DNA of 6,486 bases from Muribaculaceae bacterium (GTDB lineage: Bacteria > Bacteroidota > Bacteroidia > Bacteroidales > Muribaculaceae): positions 1 to 6,486 of the forward strand of contig JAFZSS010000169.1 in the NCBI GenBank assembly GCA_017619255.1. The letters run 5' to 3'. The notes beneath the pieces were generated by a model that was not told the origin of the DNA, searched no databases, and worked only from the letters and a program-made list of their open reading frames with translations. The translations under genes and the position numbers were made by a program. Within the stretch, counting starts at the first letter, position 1; each line of letters opens with the position of its first letter. Below are positions 1 to 5,380 of the stretch, in pieces.

Positions 1-248
1 AGTACACTGTCGCTGTCGTGGTAGCCCGAGCACCAGTCCCAGCCGCGCGTGTGTTCGGTCGGGCCCAACTGCACATAGCCGAACGGCACATTGGCCCCTA
101 GGAACACATGTCCGTGCCCCCCGGTGCCGATTCTGGGATTCACCCACCCGGTGTTAACCAACCTTTTTTCCGCGGGTTTGTGCTGCGCGCTGGCTGTGAA
201 TGACAGGCAACCCGCAAAGATTATTAATATTAAGATGATTCTTTTCAT
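1..248 (-). CDS. GH92 family glycosidase (alpha-mannosidase type), N-terminal part, cut by window edge
   Basis: Only the first 82 codons are present; the gene reads off the left edge. Residues 1-21 form an export signal: MKR, a hydrophobic stretch, then TASA before Gln22, a typical Bacteroidetes signal peptidase I site. FAGC at 11-14 could instead be a poor lipobox. The mature N-terminus has the GH92 hallmark from residue 36: VNPRIGTGGHGHVF, then VPFGYVQLGP and GWDWCSGYHDSDS. In GH92 this is the start of the N-terminal beta-sandwich domain, which contributes to the substrate cleft. Family members are calcium-dependent exo-acting alpha-mannosidases, usually about 750 residues, used by Bacteroidetes on N-glycans or yeast mannan in the periplasm or at the cell surface. 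The linkage specificity cannot be read from this fragment. The ATG follows the DUF3307 stop by 11 bp on the same strand with no clear promoter between, so co-transcription with satD-DUF3307 is likely. No Shine-Dalgarno is seen, as usual for this phylum. Confidence 0.88.
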   Translation of the reverse strand, partial: MKRIILILIIFAGCLSFTASAQHKPAEKRLVNTGWVNPRIGTGGHGHVFLGANVPFGYVQLGPTEHTRGWDWCSGYHDSDSV

Positions 249-259
249 ATATAGTTTAT

Positions 260-982
260 TTATTGAATAAGCATTTTGATGGCAAAGCCTATCAGCAGTG
301 CAATCGAGAAACTGGCTAATGTTCCGAGCAATACATATTCGGTGATTTTGATTTCTCGTGCCTTGTTCAAGTCGCCGAACCTGAAGATGGATTTTGCTGC
401 CAGCAGGAAACCTACGGCTTCGATGTTTCCGGTAATAACAAAAGTGAGCACTAGCACACGCTCAATATATCCGATCCATTTGCCGGCATTGGGCATACCT
501 TGCAGTTGAGCGTTGTTGACTGGCGTCCAACCCTTGATGAACATGCTAATCAACAGGGAGGCGGGTTTTAGAACAAGCATATAACCGATGAACAAAATCC
601 AAAACCTGTGCGTAAGAATCGGGTTGCTTAGCCATGCTTGAAGCATTGAATGGTCGGCATACATCGCCCACCACAGTCCCACGATCACGGCAATGTGTGC
701 CGCTTGGTCAATCAGGAATGCAATGGTGCTGCTGCTGAACCACTTGACTTTGACAATGTCAATGATGAAATGGGTGATGAAGATGACCAAAGGAATGAGC
801 CAGCTATTCCATTCAGCCAAAAACAGGTAGGCACACACGGCATGGATGAGCGCATGGATTGCCTGGGCCCTCAGTCCGACTATCCCTTTTTCATGTTTGC
901 CCTGACACAGCCAATCAAATTGCAAGAAGAAATCTGCAATGACATGTGCTGATAACAGTTTGAGGAGTATGATGAAACTCAT
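260..982 (-). CDS. DUF3307 family polytopic membrane protein
   Basis: 240 residues, recognised as DUF3307 from the N-terminal SAHVIADFFLQ motif and overall hydrophobic pattern. About seven hydrophobic segments can be seen: roughly residues 3-22, 40-56, 61-79, 86-107, 126-149, 172-195 and 213-238. The biochemical function is unknown. Four polar i,i+4 pairs lie in or beside the first four helices: His13/Asp17, His43/His47, His71/Asp75 and Asp92/His96. Such spacing puts side chains on the same helix face and suggests a metal site in the membrane, but that is inference. The start ATG overlaps the TAA stop of the satD-like gene by one base (TAATG), so the two are probably translationally coupled. 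From memory, DUF3307 and SatD genes are often neighbours in Bacteroidetes. A GH92 gene follows after 11 bp. Family assignment is good; function is open. Confidence 0.85.
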   Translation of the reverse strand: MSFIILLKLLSAHVIADFFLQFDWLCQGKHEKGIVGLRAQAIHALIHAVCAYLFLAEWNSWLIPLVIFITHFIIDIVKVKWFSSSTIAFLIDQAAHIAVIVGLWWAMYADHSMLQAWLSNPILTHRFWILFIGYMLVLKPASLLISMFIKGWTPVNNAQLQGMPNAGKWIGYIERVLVLTFVITGNIEAVGFLLAAKSIFRFGDLNKAREIKITEYVLLGTLASFSIALLIGFAIKMLIQ

Positions 983-1623
983 TACGCGTTGTTTTGATGG
1001 GAATTGATGATCTCGTGATAGCGGTCAAGATATTTCCTGACAAGATGTTCCTTAGCCGAGGAAAGAACATTGCGAACATTTTGTACCGATGTCCCGATGA
1101 GTTGGGCCACCTCTTTCTTGGGTGTGTCTTGCCTCAGTGTAAGGTATATCAACCCTGCCTGTTTGCTGGACCATCCGTTAATGATGTCGTCGATGAATGA
1201 TGTGGACAACTCCAGCTCCTCGTTGGCATCCTTCCAGGGGGTCTTGACGGCTAGTCGTTGCTTGCCCATAATGTCAAGTTGGCGTCCTGAATACTGGAAC
1301 GCCTCGCCGTCGGAGGTGACGATTTTCTCCGACAGAAATTCCACATTGCCGATGCCTAACGAGATACGGGCATCCCAGATCCCGTCTTCCTTGTTGACGG
1401 TGTGGTGGATGAGCCCGGCCCTCAGCAAGATGGCAATGCGCATTGCTGCGCATGGGTCTTCAATCAGTAATTGGAAGCTGTCGCCTCTAAACATTTCCAT
1501 CTTGAATGGAGAGATGCATTGCAAATCTTCCTCCATGGTGCTCAGACAGTTCAGTAACTCTCCTCGGTATTGGGGCTTAATCTGGGACGAATCCACTATG
1601 TCGCCGGTAATGATTCCTTTCAT
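982..1623 (-). CDS. SatD family protein: nucleotidyl-cyclase-like domain plus C-terminal HTH
   Basis: 213 residues. The start MKGIITGDIVDSS is typical of the SatD family, named from the Streptococcus suis sat locus. Residues 1-125 resemble the class III nucleotidyl cyclase fold. Asp8 in TGDIVDSS matches the first metal-binding Asp; Asp48 in FRGDSFQLL, 40 residues on, matches the second. ARISLGIGNV (85-94) resembles the cyclase R-x-G-I-h-x-G-x-V strand, and GEAFQYSGRQL (106-116) resembles the G-x-A-V-N-x-A-A-R-L helix, with Gln110 for the usual Asn and Arg114 kept. The purine-selecting Lys is not evident (Met44 at that place). Residues about 150-205 form a helix-turn-helix (TPKKEVAQLIGTSVQNVR, sigma-region-4 or LuxR-like), so the protein probably binds DNA. 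It has no signal peptide and should be cytoplasmic. It is first in an operon with DUF3307. Its promoter abuts three 16-bp repeats, so autoregulation is possible. SatD assignment is fairly sure; the cyclase relation is inferred. Confidence 0.83.
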   Translation of the reverse strand: MKGIITGDIVDSSQIKPQYRGELLNCLSTMEEDLQCISPFKMEMFRGDSFQLLIEDPCAAMRIAILLRAGLIHHTVNKEDGIWDARISLGIGNVEFLSEKIVTSDGEAFQYSGRQLDIMGKQRLAVKTPWKDANEELELSTSFIDDIINGWSSKQAGLIYLTLRQDTPKKEVAQLIGTSVQNVRNVLSSAKEHLVRKYLDRYHEIINSHQNNA

Positions 1624-1648
1624 ATTGACTTTGTTTTAATTGCAGTGG

Positions 1649-1680
1649 CAAAGTTAGACATACTTTTTGAAATTGGCAAC
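1649..1680 (-). promoter_or_regulatory. Bacteroidetes-type promoter for satD-DUF3307(-GH92)
   Basis: Read on the minus strand, TAACTTTG (1656 down to 1649) matches the TAnnTTTG -7 consensus exactly. A TTG (1679 down to 1677) lies upstream with a 20-bp spacer, as expected for a -33 element. Transcription should begin near 1645, giving a leader of about 22 nt before the ATG at 1623. The -33 TTG is inside the first of the three 16-bp repeats, so a protein bound there would touch the polymerase site directly. Not experimentally shown. Confidence 0.7.
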
Positions 1681-1750
1681 CATTTTTGATTGTTTTTTCA
1701 AGAAACAACTGTTTTTGGTTGTTTTTCACGAAAACAAGCGTTTTTGATTG
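1677..1750. repeat. Three 16-bp operator-like repeats at exact 29-bp period
   Basis: On the plus strand the copies are CAACCATTTTTGATTG (1677-1692), CAACTGTTTTTGGTTG (1706-1721) and CAAGCGTTTTTGATTG (1735-1750). All fit CAA-N3-TTTTTGRTTG; the CAA and TTG ends are inverted with respect to each other. The two 13-bp spacers are also near-palindromic: TTTC-AA-GAAA inside 1693-1705 and TTTTC-AC-GAAAA inside 1722-1734. Counted from the minus-strand promoter, the array starts at the -33 element and extends upstream, which is where a transcription factor would bind. The most obvious candidate is the HTH of the SatD-like protein itself, but that is a guess. There is a partial further TTTTTGA at 1664. 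Confidence 0.7.
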
Positions 1751-1808
1751 CTTGTAAAACGATGGATGGAATAAAAATAATGATATGTGGATTTTTCTGG
1801 GCCGCCAA

Positions 1809-1841
1809 TTGCCGTTTGTTGTCAATAAATGATTAAATTTG
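1809..1841 (+). promoter_or_regulatory. Probable promoter for the S9 peptidase gene
   Basis: TAAATTTG at 1834-1841 matches TAnnTTTG and is followed by C, the common continuation. The -33 element is less clear: TTG at 1809-1811 gives a 22-bp spacer, slightly long, and TTG at 1816-1818 gives 15, too short. The start of transcription would be near 1845, leaving a leader of about 57 nt, AT-rich and without a Shine-Dalgarno. Confidence 0.5.
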
Positions 1842-1848
1842 CCGTTTG
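1809..1848 (+). repeat. 10-bp direct repeat TTGCCGTTTG across the S9 promoter
   Basis: TTGCCGTTTG occurs at 1809-1818 and again at 1839-1848, exactly 30 bp apart. The first copy covers the possible -33 region and the second overlaps the end of the -7 box. This position would suit a repressor or a tandem-site regulator of the peptidase gene. With only two copies, chance is possible. Confidence 0.45.
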
Positions 1849-1901
1849 AAATGATCGAAAACCAATTTAACTATACAATACATCATTAACAGTACAACAT
1901 T

Positions 1902-4118
1902 ATGAAATTAGCAAAGTTAACAGCAATGTCGGTTGTGGCATTGGCTCTGTTGGGTACTGCGTCCTGTGGTAACAAGGATGTGGGTACTACCACTCCGGGT
2001 CAGAAGACCGCTACCGAGAAAACCGACGGGAAGATGGAAAAGAAAGAGTTCACCCCCGAATTCCTGAATCAGTTGGGCCGCGTCAGCGGGCCGCAGGTGT
2101 CGCCCGATGGAAAGAAAATCCTCTATGGCGTGACCTATTATGACATCGCCACCAACAAGGGCAACTGCGACCTGTATGTGATGGACATCGACGGCAGCAA
2201 TGTGCGTCAGATCACTAACACGCCCAAGAGCGAAAGCAACTATGTGTGGATCAACGGCGGCAAGAAGATTGCCTTTATCTACACCGAGGACGGTGAGGCT
2301 AAGTGCCCACAGCTGTGGACGATGAATGCCGACGGTGGTGGCCGCAACTGCGTGAGCAATGTGGAGAACGGTATCGAGGGCTTCATCTTCTCGCCCGACG
2401 AGAAGCGTGTGGTCATGATCACCCAAGTGAAGTATGGCCAGACTGCCCAGGATGTATATCCCGACTTGGACAAGACCACGGGCAAACTCTATGATGACAT
2501 GATGTACAAGCACTGGGACGAGTGGGTGACCACCATTCCTCATCCCATCGTGGCTGACTTCGACGGCAGCAAGGCTGGCAACCTGAAGGATGTGCTCGAG
2601 GGTGAACCCTACGAGTCACCGATGAAGCCGTGGGGCGGCATCGAGTCGCTGGCTTGGACCCCCGACAGCAAGAGCCTCGTCTATGTGTGCCGCAAGAAAA
2701 CCGGCAAGGACTATGCTTTCTCGACCAATAGCGACCTCTATAAGTATGACCTCGAGACCGGCAAGACCGAGAACCTGACTGAAGGCATGATGGGTTATGA
2801 CACTTATCCCATCATCAACAGCAAGGGCGAGATGGCTTGGCTCTCGATGGAGCATGACGGCTACGAGGCCGACAAGAACCGCATCTTCTTCATGGGTCCC
2901 GACGGCAATAAGGTTGACCTTACCGCCGACTGGGACTACAGCGTTGATGACATCGCCTGGTCGCCAGACGAGAAGGCCATCTATTTCATCTGCCCCTTCC
3001 AGGGAGTGCAGCCCATCTTCCGCATGGATGTCGCCACCCACAAGGTGGACACCATCTCGATGGGCGTGTGTGATTTCAACAGTATGGCTTTCGCCGGTAA
3101 CGATACCGTTATCGCTTGCCGCCAGAGCTACCAGACGCCTAACGAGATCTTCAGCATCCAGATGGGCAAGGAGCCCGTGCAACTCACCCATGTCAACGAC
3201 GAGATGCTCGCCCAGGTGGATACCATCGGCATCGAGAAGCGCATGATTCCCACCACCGATGGCAAGCTGATGACCACATGGGTATGCTACCCGCCCAACT
3301 TCGATCCTAACAAGAAGTATCCCGCCATCCTCTTCTGCGAGGGCGGTCCCCAGTCGCCTGTGAGCCAGTTCTGGAGCTATCGCTGGAACATGCGCATCAT
3401 GGCCAGCAACGGCTATATCGTGATTCTGCCCAACCGTCGCGGCCTGCCTGGCTTCGGCACCGAGTGGAATGCACAGATCAGCGGCGACTACGGCGGCCAG
3501 AACATGCGCGACTACCTGAGCGCTGTGGATTACATGAAGAAGGAACCCTATGTTGACGGTGAACACATCGGCGCCGTGGGTGCCAGCTATGGCGGTTACT
3601 CGGTTTACTTCTTGGCAGGTAACCACAACAAGCGCTTCGCCTGCTTCCTGGCTCATGCCGGCATCTTCAACCTTGAGGCCCAGTACCTCGAGACCGAGGA
3701 GATGTGGTTCGTGCAATGGGATCTGGGTGGCCCGTACTGGGAGAAGGGCAATGCCACCGCTCAGCGTTCCTACAACCAGGCCAACCCCAAGAACTATGTG
3801 CAGAATTGGGATACCCCCATCATGTGCACCGCTGGCGAACTCGACTACCGCATCGTCTTCACCCAGGCATGCCAGGCATTCAATGCAGCCAAGATCAAGG
3901 GCCTGCCTGCCAGGTTGCTGCTCTTCCCCGACGAGAACCACTGGATCCTCAAGCCGCAGAACAGCATCATGTGGCAGCGTGAGTTCTTCAGGTGGCTCGA
4001 CACTTGGCTGAAGCCCGGCAGCGAGGCTGCCAAGGCCTATAAGGCTGAGCAGGACTCCATCAATGCCGCTAAGGCTGCCGCAGCCCCGGCACCCGTAGCA
4101 GATGAGAAAAAGAACTAA
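1902..4118 (+). CDS. S9 family serine peptidase, dipeptidyl-peptidase 5-like, exported lipoprotein
   Basis: 738 residues. The signal MKLAKLTAMSVVALALLGTASC ends in a lipobox-like TASC, so Cys22 is probably lipidated; Thr at -3 is atypical. An N-terminal beta-propeller with TolB/WD-like blades (SPDGKKILYG, DLYVMDIDGSNVRQIT, WTPDSKSLVYV, WSPDEKAIYFI) covers about 50-455 and includes HWDEW at 204-208. The alpha/beta-hydrolase domain runs from about 465 to 705. Its triad is Ser562 in GASYGG, Asp648 in GELDYR and His680 in ENHW. The oxyanion-side motif is EGGP (480-483) where many S9 enzymes have HGGP. Residues 706-738 are an Ala/Lys/Pro-rich tail. By family it should release dipeptides from oligopeptide N-termini in the periplasm for amino-acid uptake; exact specificity is inferred, and acylaminoacyl-peptidase-type activity is the alternative. 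It seems monocistronic, with its own promoter and terminator. Codons are strongly C- or G-ending (AAC, ATC, AAG, CAG), unlike its neighbours, which suggests high expression. Confidence 0.92.
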   Translation: MKLAKLTAMSVVALALLGTASCGNKDVGTTTPGQKTATEKTDGKMEKKEFTPEFLNQLGRVSGPQVSPDGKKILYGVTYYDIATNKGNCDLYVMDIDGSNVRQITNTPKSESNYVWINGGKKIAFIYTEDGEAKCPQLWTMNADGGGRNCVSNVENGIEGFIFSPDEKRVVMITQVKYGQTAQDVYPDLDKTTGKLYDDMMYKHWDEWVTTIPHPIVADFDGSKAGNLKDVLEGEPYESPMKPWGGIESLAWTPDSKSLVYVCRKKTGKDYAFSTNSDLYKYDLETGKTENLTEGMMGYDTYPIINSKGEMAWLSMEHDGYEADKNRIFFMGPDGNKVDLTADWDYSVDDIAWSPDEKAIYFICPFQGVQPIFRMDVATHKVDTISMGVCDFNSMAFAGNDTVIACRQSYQTPNEIFSIQMGKEPVQLTHVNDEMLAQVDTIGIEKRMIPTTDGKLMTTWVCYPPNFDPNKKYPAILFCEGGPQSPVSQFWSYRWNMRIMASNGYIVILPNRRGLPGFGTEWNAQISGDYGGQNMRDYLSAVDYMKKEPYVDGEHIGAVGASYGGYSVYFLAGNHNKRFACFLAHAGIFNLEAQYLETEEMWFVQWDLGGPYWEKGNATAQRSYNQANPKNYVQNWDTPIMCTAGELDYRIVFTQACQAFNAAKIKGLPARLLLFPDENHWILKPQNSIMWQREFFRWLDTWLKPGSEAAKAYKAEQDSINAAKAAAAPAPVADEKKN

Positions 4119-4141
4119 GAGAGCGCGTTATGCTCGATGAG

Positions 4142-4177
4142 ATTGAGGGAGGCCATGATGGTTTCCCTCAATTTTTT
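4142..4177 (+). terminator. Rho-independent terminator after the S9 peptidase
   Basis: ATTGAGGGA (4142-4150) pairs perfectly with TCCCTCAAT (4164-4172). The 13-nt loop contains CCA/TGG, which can extend the hairpin. Six T residues follow at 4172-4177. It lies 23 bp after the peptidase stop. There is no T-run on the opposite strand side, so it should work only for rightward transcription. Confidence 0.85.
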
Positions 4178-4180
4178 ATG

Positions 4181-4188
4181 TATCTTTG
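4181..4188 (+). promoter_or_regulatory. -7 box for the DUF2284 gene, giving a nearly leaderless mRNA
   Basis: TATCTTTG matches TAnnTTTG exactly and is followed by C, identical to the box before the AraC-type gene. It sits three bases after the terminator T-run, so its upstream promoter part must overlap the terminator hairpin; no clear -33 TTG is present at the normal spacing. Only five C residues separate the box from the ATG at 4194, so transcription should start within a few bases of the start codon. Confidence 0.6.
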
Positions 4189-4193
4189 CCCCC

Positions 4194-4766
4194 ATGAACT
4201 ACACTTTAACGACACAAGAGGCGACGATGGCTGCCGAGGAGTTTGTCAGGCGCTACCGTGATGTGGAACGCTTTGATGCCTTGTGCGCCCAGTGCCCATC
4301 CTATGGCAAGATGTGGTGCTGTCCGCCGTTCGCATTCAACCCTGCTACAGTTAGTGACGGTTTTAAGACCGTCACGCTGATGGCGACGACCATCGAGTTT
4401 GATCAAGCAATTTGTGAGGCTTGCCGGGGGGCACGGGAAAAATCAAGGCAGGTGTCCAGGCAGGCGATGGATGAGGTGTGGGACAGCCTTCTTCCCGAAT
4501 TGCTCGAGCGGGAGCGGCAATGCCCCGGTAGCCGCGCTTTCACCTTTCGCTGCTCGTTGTGTCCTGAGGGTTGCACGCGCCCTGAGGGAAAGCCTTGCCG
4601 CCATCCCGACAGGATGCGTCAGTCGCTGGAAGCCGTTGGCTTTGATGTGAGCACTGCCGCACGCGATTTGTTGGGCGTCAATCTGGAGTGGAGCAGCGAC
4701 GGCAGCCTCCCCAGGTATATCTCCATCGTCACCGCCCTCATGACCCCCCTAGGGACTAGGGACTAA
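4194..4766 (+). CDS. DUF2284 cysteine-rich predicted metal-binding protein
   Basis: 190 residues from the ATG at 4194. A longer in-frame reading from 4137 exists but would begin before the terminator and the -7 box, so it is rejected. The family signature is clear: CAQCPSYGKMWCCPPF with Cys31, Cys34, Cys42 and Cys43, and a C-terminal cluster CSLCPEGCTRPEGKPCRHPDR with Cys120, Cys123, Cys127 and Cys135. Further Cys residues lie at 74, 77 and 110. The family is taken to bind a metal or Fe-S cluster, but its reaction is not known. There is no signal peptide or membrane segment, so it is cytoplasmic. The last residues, about LGTRD (186-190), are encoded by the start of a heptamer tandem repeat that also supplies the stop, so the original C-terminus may have been replaced. 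It converges on the DUF486 gene, 23 bp beyond its stop. Confidence 0.87.
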   Translation: MNYTLTTQEATMAAEEFVRRYRDVERFDALCAQCPSYGKMWCCPPFAFNPATVSDGFKTVTLMATTIEFDQAICEACRGAREKSRQVSRQAMDEVWDSLLPELLERERQCPGSRAFTFRCSLCPEGCTRPEGKPCRHPDRMRQSLEAVGFDVSTAARDLLGVNLEWSSDGSLPRYISIVTALMTPLGTRD

Positions 4767-4785
4767 GGACTAGGGACTAGAAACT
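4751..4785. repeat. Heptamer tandem repeat, five units of AGGGACT type
   Basis: Units are AGGGACT (4751-4757), AGGGACT (4758-4764), AAGGACT (4765-4771), AGGGACT (4772-4778) and AGAAACT (4779-4785). Unit junctions give CTAG, so TAG appears on both strands. Because 7 is not a multiple of 3, a run of three intact units stops all three frames. The array covers the stop of the DUF2284 gene and fills the gap to the convergent DUF486 gene. It has no stable hairpin. Confidence 0.9.
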
Positions 4786-4789
4786 AAAA

Positions 4790-5161
4790 TCACTTATAGA
4801 AAACGAAATACACTGCCAGTACCAGGCAGATGGCAGCCGCCAGGTGGTTCCACTTGAGCGTTTCTCCATTGAAGAAAACAGTGACAAAGACCGTGAACAC
4901 CGTCAGCGAAATCACTTCTTGAATCACCTTCAACTGCATGATGTTGAATGGGCCTCCATTACCATCGAAGCCAATCCGGTTGGCAGGGACTTGACAGGTG
5001 TACTCGGGCAGGGCCAGCATCCACGAGAGGAAGATGATGACATAAAGCGGCGTGTGGTCCGAGAATATTTTGAGCTGCTGCAGTTTCAAGTGACCATACC
5101 ATGCAAAGGTCATGAAGATATTGGACACTATGAGCAAACCTATCGTGTAAAAGAGTTTCAT
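4790..5161 (-). CDS. DUF486 / DMT-type small integral membrane protein
   Basis: 123 residues, the usual length of this family. Four membrane segments are visible: about 3-21, 37-54, 80-98 and 104-122. The family core LPEYTCQVPANRIG followed by GPFNIMQLKVIQEVISL sits between segments 2 and 3 and is very well kept. These proteins are grouped with the drug/metabolite transporter superfamily as four-helix members, probably working as dimers like small multidrug-resistance proteins, but no substrate is established. The protein should be in the inner membrane. It stands alone: convergent with the DUF2284 gene and divergent from the AraC-type gene, 219 bp away. The ATG at 5161 fits both the start of the first helix and a -7 box about 30 bp upstream. 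Confidence 0.9.
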   Translation of the reverse strand: MKLFYTIGLLIVSNIFMTFAWYGHLKLQQLKIFSDHTPLYVIIFLSWMLALPEYTCQVPANRIGFDGNGGPFNIMQLKVIQEVISLTVFTVFVTVFFNGETLKWNHLAAAICLVLAVYFVFYK

Positions 5162-5191
5162 ATTCTATCAGCCAGTTGATCTTTGAGTGGG

Positions 5192-5199
5192 CAAAAGTA
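5192..5199 (-). promoter_or_regulatory. -7 box for the DUF486 gene
   Basis: On the minus strand TACTTTTG matches TAnnTTTG and is followed by CC. Transcription should start near 5188, leaving a leader of about 27 nt. No good -33 TTG is found at 19-21 bp; an A/T tract (5203-5214) fills the spacer, and a small palindrome CCTGTTTCAGG (5220-5230) lies just upstream. Confidence 0.5.
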
Positions 5200-5350
5200 G
5201 TGATTTTTTTTAAAACCCACCTGTTTCAGGAGCGGATAATTCTTCGGCAGAGAGTGACCAGACGGGCTTTATTATGTCTATTTCTGGTTGAAAAGTCGCT
5301 TTATCATGCTTTTTGAGTGAAATCAGGGTGGTTTTTTGTCCTGGAATGCC

Positions 5351-5358
5351 TATCTTTG
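5351..5358 (+). promoter_or_regulatory. -7 box for the AraC-type regulator gene
   Basis: TATCTTTG matches TAnnTTTG and is followed by CA. Transcription should start near 5362, about 19 nt before the ATG at 5381. A TTG at 5336-5338 is too close (12 bp) to be a normal -33 element, which suggests a weak or activator-dependent promoter. The rest of the 219-bp divergent region (5162-5380) shows no further convincing structure. Confidence 0.5.
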
Positions 5359-5380
5359 CAAGTGGATAATCATAAAAGAA

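Noticed and set aside
282..290. Possible internal promoter for GH92 on the minus strand (TAGGCTTTG)
   Set aside because: It has one base too many between TA and TTTG compared with TAnnTTTG, and the gene gap is only 11 bp; co-transcription is simpler.
650..1639. Plus-strand open frames opposite DUF3307 and satD (for example 650-952 and 1070-1639)
   Set aside because: They are antisense shadows of genes with clear family motifs and have no protein-like features of their own.
1683..1769. CRISPR array suspected from the 29-bp period
   Set aside because: The repeats are only 16 bp, imperfect, with 13-bp spacers that resemble each other, and no cas genes are present. They lie at a promoter, so operator sites are the better reading.
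1577..1825. 82-codon minus-strand open frame across the satD start and repeat array
   Set aside because: It covers the promoter and repeats, overlaps satD in another frame, and its Lys/Asn/Phe-rich translation reflects A/T tracts.
2616..3941. A 441-codon open frame on the minus strand inside the S9 peptidase gene
   Set aside because: It lies antisense to a clear peptidase with an intact triad. Its Val/Ala/His/Gly-rich translation is what biased sense codons give in reverse, and no family is recognisable.
4137..4193. Upstream in-frame ATG extending the DUF2284 protein by 19 residues
   Set aside because: It precedes the terminator hairpin and the TATCTTTG box, so it would not be on the transcript. 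The family's conserved part begins after the ATG at 4194.
5336..5380. TTG start extending the AraC-type regulator by 15 residues
   Set aside because: It lies upstream of the -7 box at 5351-5358; the ATG at 5381 gives a normal length.
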